From positions 1-55,273 of the forward strand of contig JANQBS010000257.1 of NCBI GenBank assembly GCA_033085395.1: a stretch of DNA of 55,273 nt, in the 5' to 3' direction. The position numbers and the translations under genes are program-made. Position 1 is the first letter of the stretch. Every line of letters starts with the position of its first letter. The DNA is from Xanthoparmelia taractica (lineage: Eukaryota > Ascomycota > Lecanoromycetes > Lecanorales > Parmeliaceae). Under the pieces are notes generated by a model, which was not told the origin of the DNA, did not search any database, and saw nothing but the letters and a program-made list of their open reading frames with translations. Positions 1 to 9,409 of this stretch are shown here, in pieces.

Positions 1-525
1 TATTCTTTAATAGTTAATTAAATTATATAATTTAAATAATATTTATAAAGTAATAATAGAAATAATAGAATATATTTAGATAGATAATCTCCGACCTAGC
101 TCTAACCTAAGTATTAATAATAAAATTTACGAAATCTTAAAATTTTACGTTATATAATATAGAATAAAAATATTTTATAAAAGAAATATAAAAATATTAA
201 AGGTATATTAATATTTATAAATTAAAGTATCTTCAATAAGAGTATATAGCTAAATTATAATATACGCTTAGATTTCTTGTTCTAGCCCTAGCCCTAAGAT
301 TGCATATCCAGGTAGATTGCATATCCGGGTAGATACGAGTAGGGCTGGGTGTGGATTAATTTTTTCTCCACTCGCCGGAACCTCGAGTCATTGCAAACCA
401 GTCGTCTCCCCAAGAGCGTCCAGCAAGCCACTGCTTAGCTAGCTAAGTAAGGAGATGGTCAAAGTACGACCATTTCCCAGTCTTCCATGTCATCATTTGA
501 CCTTGAGGACGCAAGCAGCTTCGGC
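1..525. other. AT-rich RIP-mutated block grading into normal DNA
   Basis: Positions 1-260 are very AT-rich with almost no CpA or TpG and plentiful TpA, the pattern left by repeat-induced point mutation, and no reading frame of note. From about 262 to 525 base composition is normal. That stretch has two copies of a roughly 18-bp unit (gattgcatatccNggtag) side by side near 298-333 and otherwise no gene I can recognise. It ends at the left target-site duplication of the DNA transposon that follows. Confidence 0.7.
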
Positions 526-640
526 GGGAAGCCCTGGGGGCGCAAGATAGGGGCGCAACGCAAGTTTCGGCAAACTTGCCTTAATACTTAGATTTATATG
601 GTAGCCCCACCCAAATTCAAGTATCTAAATAAGATATCTA
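526..640 (+). repeat. Left terminal inverted repeat of the MULE
   Basis: The outer 60 bp are GC-rich and nearly identical to the right end in reverse complement. Further in, the match continues past a segment reading tggtagcccc with C/T and G/A differences, then fades around 640. The preceding bases 515-524 are the left copy of the target-site duplication. Confidence 0.75.
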
Positions 641-2276
641 TAATATAGTGTCGCAATTAGTTTATTTAAATATTATAAGTACTGGCGAAGCGAAGAAAGA
701 AGATAGAGCAGTAGAGAACGTAGAAGCACTGTTTTTAGTATCTTTAGACCGCCCTCGAGACTTTTAAGATTATAGAATTAATTAAGTAATTAAGAAAGAC
801 GAAGAAGAGCGAAGAGAAGGGCGGAAAATTAATAGAGGAGAAATTTGATAGATAGATCTTAATATCTATTTCTACTTCTTTTACTATCAGGCCTTTTTTT
901 TAGAAATCTTCATAGTAGTTAATTTACGTAGATCTAGAATCTAGATTCTATTGCTTTTATCACGTTTAAGATTCTTAAAGACAACAAACACACGCTATTC
1001 GCAACCCTTAACCTTAATCTTAATCTATTTCTACTTTCGCGTAATATCGTACTTTAAATCTTCCTTTTCTTTATACTCTAATAACTTTCTTTAATTCTTA
1101 ATCTCGACGAAATAATAAATATATCGATAAGTCTTATAAAAATTCGCTTTTCTATACTAGGTAGTCACGATAGCGAATCTCTAATTAAACGCGTAGCTCT
1201 ATAAACGAGTTTAGATATCGTCGAGTATATTAAATATCTCGTTCTTACTAGGCGAATAAAGATAAGAGAGAGAAATATATTCGATTACTCGCTAAAGAAT
1301 AGAAATAAGTTTTTCTTCGAGATATAAATAAGATATCTAGAGAGAGATAATAACGACGATAGAGAAGATTAAAGAACTAGCTGCGGCGACGATGAGGTCT
1401 CTTATAAGAAAGGGAGGTGCGTCTATATTAATAGGGTTTATGGCTAGGGTGTTGACTTGATGTGAGAAGAAGATATTCGTATATTATTAGAAAGTTTTAG
1501 ACTAGGGTGAAGATTAAAATTTGACTTTTATGTGTATAGACTGCATTAGCTATATTCCCTACATAGGGGTGTAAGGACCTCACCTGATTTTTAATGAATT
1601 CATGTAGAAATAAGACCTTAGTAAGCATAGCGTATATCTATCTTCTCCGTAGAATAACGATGTCTTTAATTACTCTCGTAGTAGCTTATTATACCTCGAA
1701 TTAATAAGAAAAAGAAGCTACTACGAGATCTATTTTATACATATATTAGCGTCTATACTTCTAAGAATAATTAGAAGACGAAGAATCTTCTTATTCTTTA
1801 AGAGACTATAAAAAATAACGATATTACGTATTAGAATTAAATATCTTAAAGTCTAATTAAAGTGACTAAAGTCCAGAGGGGTATGCGAGGTCTATAATAT
1901 TATAATCTAAAGATTCTAAGTAATCTAATCTATTCTATCGTCTAATAAAATACTTATTTCACTTGATATAGAGTTAGGGCTAAACTTCGCAAAATAACGC
2001 GTTCTTTAATTATCTAATTGTTTTTCTTTCATTATTTAATTAAAAAATATCTTAATTATAAAAAGAAATCGCATATTAGACGATGCAGATCATATATTAA
2101 CTAATCTCAAAGATATGGAATTATCTAAGATCTCTCGAGATAATAGCGAGAGCGTATGAGATAGCTAGGATATTCGTATACCCTCAAAAGTCCTCTTAAA
2201 ACGTAGAACTTATTAGCGTAATTCAGTGTAGGCACGTGGAAATGCGTGCGTAGACACCCTCGAGAGACTGCATTAG

Positions 2277-2300
2277 CAATGTAGTGTATACACTACATTG
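2277..2300. repeat. Perfect 24-bp palindrome inside the MULE
   Basis: A self-complementary 24-bp stretch centred on gtgtatacac lies about 230 bp from the right end of the element, in a patch (2220-2400) less RIP-mutated than its surroundings. The words ctgcatta and aatgcagc recur around it. It could be a transposase-binding or hairpin-forming subterminal site, but that is inference. Confidence 0.5.
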
Positions 2301-2419
2301 GCTGCATTAAGACGCAAATTTGTATAGAGTTTGCTGCTAAATTAGAGCCCGAATGCAGCCAATGCAGTGTATGCAGAATGTAGGCTCTCTAATCTGAAAC
2401 CCCATATTATTATGTGTGG

Positions 2420-2533
2420 GTTATAATCTACCCAGGTACCTGAATTTTGGTGGGGCTACCATACAAATCTAAGTATTAAGGCAAGTTAGCCGAAACTTGC
2501 GTTGCGCCCCTATCTTGCGCCCCCAGGCTTCCC
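2420..2533 (-). repeat. Right terminal inverted repeat of the MULE
   Basis: Reverse complement of the left repeat, ending ggcttccc at 2533. It is followed directly by gcagcttcgg (2534-2543), the right copy of the 10-bp target-site duplication. The outer part is hardly RIP-mutated. Confidence 0.75.
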
Positions 2534-2774
2534 GCAGCTTCGGTGTTGTTCTCATAGAGTCATAGACCAGTATCTATCCTGATAGCTCTCCTAACTGTAG
2601 TGCTCCTCCACCTCTTATGTGTCCTCATCTGCGTTGATGTTATTATGTTTTTCCTCCTCATCTCATGCATCTCGCTGAATCCCATCCATAAGCCCAAGCT
2701 TGTTGCAACTGACGAGGTACTCGCCCATCTTGAGCCCTAAGACTCTCCCTCTTCCTCTTCTTTTCAATATCAAC

Positions 2775-3032
2775 CTACGGACAAGTTATCTCCACCCTCA
2801 TCACCAAAGTCATCGGCTCCCTGAATGCCGAGTGGCCTGACTCGAACGCTGTCCACGAGCACCAATGCTTTTTCTGCTTGAGACACACACAAGCATCAGC
2901 GACCCACTCCGACAAGACACGGCTGTGTGCGATCTTCCATACCTCTTTGTGCCAGTATAGCTCCCTAATAGCATCACCCTCAAATCTCATATTGACCCCA
3001 GTTAGCTCTGAACTTGTAGGCATCTCATTCAT
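2775..3032 (-). pseudogene. Unidentified protein fragment
   Basis: An 85-codon minus-strand frame has balanced, protein-like composition, with the segment KEVWKIAHSRVLSEWV and several Trp and Cys residues, unlike the antisense frames around it. I do not recognise the family. A further in-frame-like stretch (LTWNEASKTFKLRAEDGG) lies upstream near 3060-3110, separated by a stop, so this could be an exon of a spliced gene or a decayed gene remnant at the edge of the transposon-rich block. It sits 230 bp inside the MULE right end. Confidence 0.3.
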
Positions 3033-3516
3033 TCTCTGCCTTGCTCAGCCTCCATCCTCAGCTCTCAATTTGAAAGTCTTCGACGCTTCGTTCCATGTTA
3101 GGCATGGTCTCACAATAGGTAGGTCTAAGGCGTTCTGACCAAAGCAGGATTTGAGCTCTCAGACATTACCGTGGGACTTGGGTATGTATATCGTCCGCAT
3201 AAGTCGTCTAATTTCATAGCTGAAAAGGGAAAAGCGTGAACAGAAGCTCGGCGGTTTAGTTTGAAGCACAAGTCAACAAGGATGGATTGGCATCATACTC
3301 TTTGCAATTGAATTTGAGCCATATTGCCACATTACCCCTGAAGAAGCTGTTCGAAACAATCATTCCCACTACTCTCTCTCTCTCTATATCCAAACCGAAA
3401 ACGGTCCCGCATCAAGCGAAACTATCCTTTCAAAGAGCGAAGTACCCTCAACGCCCTCCCTCCCTCCCCAATCCCTTTCCTCTTTCATACCCTCCCGCGT
3501 CAACGCCCGCGTCCCC
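3033..3516. other. Intergenic, no gene seen
   Basis: Short open frames on both strands look like chance. A pyrimidine-rich stretch with a short TC run lies near 3370-3395. Confidence 0.5.
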
Positions 3517-4537
3517 TCATTGCCCACTCCTCGGATTCGTACAAACCGGTTGAGGCCAGCCCTGACAGATCAACTCGCCCGAGCAGTCATTGAACTCACG
3601 ACACGGAGCGCCGACGCAGTGACCTAGCCACGGCGTCGGCCATTCGGCGGTCACGCCGCAATCTCCTGACGGTTTAGATGCGGAAGCGCTCGGAACTGAA
3701 GATGCAGATGTGGTAGGGGCGGAGGAGATGATTGTTGCTAAGGTGGTCGGCGGTGGCGGTGGCGGTGGCGGCGATGGTGGTGGTGGTGAGCCCGTGCTTG
3801 GTGGGCTGGCTGGCGTAGATGGTGGGGGAGCAGATGAGCTAGTACTGCTGGGAGGAGCAGAAGGAGGAGCAGCAGAACTTCCGCCTGGTGAAGACGTCGA
3901 GCCCCTGGCACACATATCGATCTCGGAAGTGGAGTAGTTGGGAAAGACGATCGAGACATCATTGCACGTGCCGCTGTCATTGTCCCACAGCTGGCCCGCG
4001 TTCACTTTGAGCGTGCTCGGCGGGTTGTGGACGATAGTCTGGTGCGTTTTCAAACCAAAAGTGTCTTCACAGGCGATTTGCTTTTGACCGCCGTTGACGT
4101 CGGTACCGATCCAGAGGTCGATGCGGATGGTGCTGGGGTAGAGTTCCATGCATTTCTCGCAGTGGTCCATGTACTGGAAGTATTTCTGGAAGAGAGGGAT
4201 GTAGATGATTTCGCAGGGGACGAAGTTGGGGTTGTTGAGGGCGGTGGCGAAGGTTTCGGGGTGGGCGTAAGATCCGTCACCTTGAGAGATTGTACAATCA
4301 GAGAAAAGAACAAAGGTACATTTTTGGAAAATCGAGGGAGAAAAGCGGTCAAGACTTGCCTCCAGCGGTACCATCAGCGACTTGTTGGGTACCTGAACAG
4401 CCGAACGAGGTGGTGTCGGAGGGACCGTCAGGGAAGCCGTAGAATGTGAATTCTACGTCTGAAGTAATAGAGCAGGTTGAAATGACATTGCGGAAAAGGA
4501 GGCAAAATTGCAGCAAAGCGATGAGAATGAGTGACAT
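3517..4537 (-). CDS. Secreted protein with Pro/Ser linker and C-terminal cysteine module
   Basis: Two exons, 4537-4360 and 4280-3517, give 313 residues. The intron (4281-4359) starts GCAAGT and ends CAAG, so it is a GC-AG intron; joining restores the frame as DGTAGG-DGSYAHPETF. Residues 1-20 form a signal peptide. The N-terminal domain (about 21-185) has paired cysteines and patterns such as CEIIYIPLFQKYF and IDLWIG that I associate with unnamed secreted proteins of filamentous fungi. A Pro/Ser/Ala linker follows (about 186-265). The C-terminal module (about 267-306) has six cysteines and a GHCVGAPC motif. The layout is that of an extracellular domain on a flexible linker with a small binding-like module. 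Catalysis is not evident and I assign no function. The proline-rich part creates long antisense frames that I treat as shadows. Confidence 0.75.
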
Positions 4538-5059
4538 CTTGCCAGAAGAATGTAAAGAATGTGTATGCTATGTGAGCAAAGGAAGAATGAATGACTGAAG
4601 TGAGTATCTGGACCAAATGAAACAAAAGAATGACTGCCCGGCAGGACAACTACGAAACGACTGAGAGGAAAGAGAAGAGCAGAGAATAAGAAACAAGAGC
4701 AGTCCGTCTTGCTCAAATAAGGCATGGGTGCCACTCATCAAACCCACAACGCCGTGTGTTCACCCCACCCCTCAACCAAATGCGACGAAACTCTAACTGC
4801 ATCTTGTCTCTGCGCCGTCAGCAACTGCTGTGCGTGAAACATCAGGAGCGCATATGAAGCATCTGATTCGACCGATGCAGAAAGTATCTTGCGGATAGAT
4901 GGTAGGATTTCGTCAGGCAGTCAGACCAGATGGTCAGGAATGGTATGCATGACAGTGAGCAAGAAGCGTTTAGGACGACTGATTGGTTGATGAAACATTA
5001 AGACGGGCTGTGTTAGTGGTATGGAGGGGGCCCAGTTATAGGCGATGGGGGGGGCAAGT

Positions 5060-5215
5060 TCAGGGGTGGGTGAGTAAGCCGCCCCGGGGCTGGTGTTGCA
5101 TTATTGGGGAGGAGTAAGCGGGAGTAAGCCCGAGGCTTGGCCCCTAATTTACCCCTGAGTGGCGGCTCTCAGGCTTGCGGGTCTCGGCACCAGCCGCAAG
5201 GCTTACCCATCTTGG
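5060..5215. repeat. Possible MITE-like element with imperfect inverted arms
   Basis: The left arm (tgggtgagtaagcc at 5067-5080, ggctggtg at 5088-5095) pairs with the right arm (caccagcc at 5188-5195, ggcttaccca at 5200-5209), allowing a short insertion. The segment is much more GC-rich than its flanks and has internal near-repeats of gagtaagc. No target duplication could be confirmed. Confidence 0.35.
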
Positions 5216-5921
5216 AAACGACCTCCCAGTTTAATCGGCCAGATCATGTTTCTGACAGACCAGAAGGACGAATAGGTAAAAGTACAGGTAGGAGTACGTC
5301 TGGGTAAATGGGTGAAGGCCAAAAGGTAGAGGAGGACGTTGAGTAAGTCTGTATGGGGGCGATATTATAACGAAGCAAAACTACGCCTCCACTAGTCACG
5401 CCTCCCTCTTGCAATGAATTCCAGGTACTATCATATGTTCTTAGCAAGAATTCGACGTTGCCAGCCTGCGCATCTCATTGTTCAGCATTGCCTGAGGATA
5501 GATAGTGAGTGTCAGCCCTGCGAGAAGATTCCCAATGTATAATCCCACACGGCCAAAAAGAAGATTGAAGGGTTTCGACGCCTCGCTGAGGCCCTGTCAG
5601 CACAACTTCCGAACTTCGGCCATCAATTTTTTCCTTGTCCTTTGCGTCCTCCATATTCCAACAACTCGTGAGCCGCAACATTGGGTTCATTTCACAATGA
5701 AAGACTACAGGTAATCAGGCTTAGACGTCAAAGCCTCGGAAAGAGGGACTTGTGACTCTACTCCCCAGCCCCTTCGAGACCCATGTATGCATCAACTTCG
5801 AGCTTACTGTGCTGACACAGAATCATTTGTCGCAAATTGGAACCCTCTCTTCCACCTTGGGCTCTGCTTCGTCGCCCGGGGATATCTTCATAAACAAAGA
5901 AACACGGAGGTCATCATATGA

Positions 5922-6212
5922 ACATGGACATCACTCTGTGGTTGGACCCTGCTGTACTCACGGATTATCCGACTGCGTTGGTTTGCTACTGTCACTCCCA
6001 ATCAACTGATCCACTATGATCCATATAATGCACCAAGCAGCGAGTGTTACGGCGCCTTGACCAACAGAGAAGCAAGGGAAACACCAAATCAAGGATCCTC
6101 AGCAGAGACCGCTACCTACAGGGTGGCGGATCCGTGGATATCTGGGAAACCGCGCGTACAACATTTTTACAGCCCGAACACTGGAGAATGGAAGAGGTCG
6201 ATACACGAGTGA
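5922..6212 (+). other. Coding-like frame of unknown identity, possible gene fragment
   Basis: The frame running from 5922 to the stop at 6210-6212 has about 96 codons. Its composition looks protein-like, with YDPYNAPSSECYGALTN and ATYRVADPWISGKPRVQHFY, rather than like the random frames around it. It has no convincing start codon and a stop directly upstream, so it may be an exon or remnant. I do not recognise a family. Confidence 0.25.
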
Positions 6213-6968
6213 GCGCAGGAGCATTGCGAGCTCGGAGCGTCGAGCTGCAGGACTTCTGGCGAAGTAAAGACCCAAATAGGAATTCTCTGACGAGATTAAG
6301 AAGCGAAATGCGTTGCACATGCAACCCATGCTCTCCTAAGTCGCTAGGATGCCGTTTCATCTCCGAGCGCTCTATTCGAGGCGCGAACAATCTCCCTATC
6401 ATGTTAGATTGGCAGATGAAATCAAGGATGTGAAGGCGTTATTTCGTATTAGTCTTGGCTGGATCTGTGTAGCGGTGATCTCATCGTTCTTTGTCTGAGT
6501 CTGACGGTAAGTCTGGCTTTATTGTTGAGCCTTAACTAATATTGTCCCTAGTGTTACTGAATGGTAACTCCGAACAAAGCGTAAGACTCTTTTATTGCAC
6601 AAGCTGTGACCATTGCTGAAGGTCCATGATCTCACTAACATAAAGATTTCTTTTCCGGACTTGTTCTTCCTTTATTTGGCTTTGCCTCCCTACTATTTGT
6701 TACTGCCATTATGATACTGAAAAGCACCGTCAGACAAAGCCAAAAGCCTCGAATGCCATTCACCTGCTTTTATCACGCAGCTTTATCTTGTAATGTTCCA
6801 TTAAAGAAATATTGCAGACCATTCATCGCGCTCTCATGAAAAGCCTCTCCTCCCACATCTCCTTCCTCTCCAAACGCCCATCGTAGTTCAGCTTACAAAT
6901 AACCATAATTCAACCTCAACCCACACCACCCACCACCACCACAACCGACCTCCAACCAACCAACAGCC

Positions 6969-7187
6969 ATGCACCTCCTCCCTCTCGCCACACTCATCCC
7001 CTTTCTCCTCGCCCTTGCAACCGCCCTCCCCGCCTCCAACCGAGGCAGCCCCGTCACCGCACACCCTAGCGACGAACCCTTCCTCGCTTCACTCTCTCCC
7101 GACTTTGCATCTAAGTGGATGAATAACCTCGAAGAGGGCAAAAAAGGCGGATCGCTACAAGGCAGGGACGAGGTATCGAAAGAGTAG
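6969..7187 (+). CDS. Small secreted peptide
   Basis: The 72-residue frame starts in a good context (cagccATG) after a CA-rich leader. It has a clear signal peptide: MHLLPLATLIPFLLALATALP, with likely cleavage near residue 20. The mature part is about 50 residues, charged, without cysteines, ending near a TAG. A possible intron (7173-7236, GTATCG to TTACAG) would replace the last four residues by an Arg-rich tail of about 23 residues ending at a TAG near 7305. The sequence alone does not decide between them. The family is unknown; small secreted peptides of this size can be effectors, pheromone-like or cell-wall peptides, but nothing specific supports one. Confidence 0.5.
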   Translation: MHLLPLATLIPFLLALATALPASNRGSPVTAHPSDEPFLASLSPDFASKWMNNLEEGKKGGSLQGRDEVSKE

Positions 7188-8204
7188 AGGGGATCCTGAG
7201 TCAAGGTTGGGGATTGGTGTACGAGTACTTTTACAGGGGCGACGGAGACGGCGGATTGGAGGAACTGTTGGAGCTGGGGAACGAACGTCGCAGAGTATTT
7301 TGGAGCAAGGTAGGTAGGATTATTTTGCTTAGGCCGGCAGCGTCTTTGAAATTACCATACTCTTTAAAGAAACCAGGCAACAGTCTTTCCAAGTAATCGT
7401 TCCCCTTGTAAGCCAGTCATTAGGGTATTCCTTATCTCAAGTATCCGAGCATTCAGTTGCAGATACAGTGCTGCGATTCACCTCCAACATCATTGTCAAT
7501 GGTCCCGTAACGGAGATCAGGCGTGCCGAGCTGAAGCGGTGGTCGCCGTTGATGCTTCAACTTCAAGAAAAATGAAACAAACGACTGCAATGTGGTGGCG
7601 GAGCTGTTCTGCTGCGTCTAGGGGTTTGGCATCCGGAGTCGGCTTCGCTGAAGCCCATACTTGTGAGGGACAGCAAGGGTACTGGCAAGAAAGTGACTGA
7701 GAGGATCGTAGTGGTAGACGAGTTGATATGAATGAATTGAGAGGTAGAAGTAACGGGGACACGAGCAAAATACAACTTTAATGCGTGCCTTACGGCTATG
7801 GCGTGTAGAGCTGAAGGATCTAAGTGCAGGTACCTTACCTTAGTGACCTCGTTCGAAGACACCGCGGGTGCACTATTCGGAAGCTGGTACTAGCGTTTTA
7901 GGGCTTAATGGACGTCCAATTATCTGAATCGCAGAGAAGATGCTCATCAGCAGCACTGTACTCGCTGAACAGCTGTCTGCGGGCTTGATTTGAATGACCC
8001 TCGGTGAGACAGAGTCTTTTGAGTTCTATATACGTGAACGTAATATTTAAAAGCGGTCTCTTATCTCTGTATGATGCCTTACTCGTCTATGAAACGGCCT
8101 TCTGTATCTTCGTACCTTCCAGGCACCAGATCCGCAATCATGAAGGACAATGATTTAATTGAGAGCGTTGTTATGAATCAAGCAGGTTCTATTCAGTAAC
8201 AATC
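7188..8204. other. Intergenic, no gene seen
   Basis: Only short overlapping frames on both strands without start context, splice continuity or motifs. Two minus-strand frames at 7517-7862 overlap one another and look like chance. Confidence 0.5.
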
Positions 8205-8866
8205 TCATGCAGTCGTCTTTAACTTCAATTCGTGATATCCCAAGATCTTGCCCACTAGTCTCTTCTTCGCCACGGTCGTGTGGAGATTTGTCCTGAGCCC
8301 TTGCAACGGACCCCAGCGTTGATCCGGCGTGGGAGGACTTTCACCGGCGACACGACGTTGTCTTTGTCCCAGATGCCTATGCTCCAGCGCCCATGGTTCG
8401 ACCAAATCCATTGGTCAAAGTGCCCTTCGAAAATATTCGGACAGTCCTGGCCATGCTTTACTCCGGCACCTTCGGGGATTTAGCCGGAATCACATGCACC
8501 CTAGCTCACTCCGGTGGCGCGTTGCCAATGCTCTCCAGTCGTCTAAAGCTTCTTGGCACCCAGCCGTGGGTGCCCAACGCTAAGAACATCACTCAAGAGG
8601 AGGCCCAAATGCAGCTCGCAAAGTATTGTCTTGATACTGCGGCAACTGCTCCGACGGGTATTGCGCCAGCGCTGCTCATGATGCCTCCAGATCGCCCGGT
8701 GTACGGCATGGGCTGTGGTGTACAATGCTCGACGGAGCCAACTCTGGAAGCGAACAAGGAGGCGATACTTGTGTACGAGACCCTATTGAGAAGTCAGCAT
8801 GATGCTATAGGTCAAAGTGTGCTTTCACTGCTTCTAGTGGTTGTGGCGACACTGGGGAAGTGGTGA
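8205..8866 (+). pseudogene. Decayed metal-dependent amidohydrolase (ACMSD/6-MSA decarboxylase-like)
   Basis: The frame from about 8302 to 8866 aligns by eye with the C-terminal two thirds of Amidohydrolase_2 proteins of the ACMSD/6-methylsalicylate decarboxylase type. Recognisable parts are DPAWEDFHRRHDVVFV, then VPFENIRTVLAMLYSGTF, then the CTLAHSGGALPMLSSRL block (family: SHGGGTLPFLAERL), then YCLDTAATAPTG. Key residues are lost: the His of the usual VVFVHP motif is absent, and the FGTDYPF metal-binding Asp region reads YGMGCGVQ. The metal-binding N-terminus is missing, an in-frame stop precedes the similarity, and an adjacent frame (8280-8370) seems to hold displaced upstream coding. Best read as a truncated pseudogene; a short neofunctionalised protein starting at the ATG at 8393 (157 residues) is possible but less likely. 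Confidence 0.65.
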
Positions 8867-9409
8867 TTAGCCGAGGGATCCTGTTTCGTCACAGATGCAT
8901 AGCCCTGAGACACAGTCTCCAAAGTTGTGAGTGGGGGGAAACAGCTTGCAAGTCCTCTAAACCAAATGTGGAAGGTATGGAGGCTGTGAAACTGTTCTGT
9001 CAAGGAGCGGTTCTCTGAAGTCGCAGCAAACCTACGACGAGGATGCAGAATCCGCTGGTCTTGCTAGAGCAGCTCTATGTCCCTTTTCGTCATTATATCA
9101 GTGTTCAATTGGTCGGTCTTCGGCTCAGGAGGTCCGAATGTTCAAGAAGTGTTGATAATACTAATAAACATCCAACCTCTTCCTTTTTTGTTAGTGAACA
9201 CCTCTTTAGTCCTCTGTCAGCCCAACTCCTGACACCTTCACTTGCTTAAAGCACGTTCCGAATTTTCTGCTATCCTGCATTCTCCACTATCTTTGCCAGG
9301 CCACGACTGAGCAACCACGCTTCAAAGACACGCGTTTGCCAATAATCCGTGTGGTCTTCTTCCTTGCAAACACAGCCTCCATCACATTCGAGGGGAAAGC
9401 CACGCAGCG
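8867..9409. other. Intergenic, 5' flank of the next gene
   Basis: No gene seen. Short pyrimidine-rich patches lie upstream of the ATG at 9410. Confidence 0.5.

Larger units (their letters stand above)
526..2533. mobile_element. RIP-mutated Mutator-like (MULE) DNA transposon, about 2.0 kb
   Basis: The ends are long terminal inverted repeats: about 526-640 on the left matches the reverse complement of about 2420-2533 on the right, starting gggaagcc(c)tgggggcgc. The 10-bp word gcagcttcgg lies directly outside both ends (515-524 and 2534-2543), which I read as a target-site duplication. TIRs of about 100 bp with a 9-11 bp duplication fit the Mutator-like superfamily, of which Hop of Fusarium is a known fungal member. 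The interior is RIP-mutated and has no open frame long enough for a transposase, so the copy is dead and, at 2 kb, probably non-autonomous. TIR mismatches inward of about 590 are mostly transitions, as RIP would give. Tc1/mariner (TA duplication) and hAT (8 bp) fit less well. Confidence 0.75.
4538..6968. other. Intergenic region with one MITE-like repeat and one unexplained frame
   Basis: No confident gene is seen. The first 200 bases are the 5' flank of the secreted-protein gene. A GC-rich inverted-repeat segment lies at 5060-5215 and a coding-like frame at 5922-6209, both described separately. The rest carries only short frames without signal peptides, splice continuity or recognisable motifs. 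The stretch 6880-6968 is CA-rich leader upstream of the next gene. Confidence 0.5.

Noticed and set aside
262..333. Telomere-like ccctag/ccctaa words near the left end
   Set aside because: Only two or three irregular units, internal to the block; not a telomeric array.
3710..3937. Gly-rich plus-strand frame opposite the secreted protein
   Set aside because: It is the antisense of the Pro/Ser linker; low complexity explains it.
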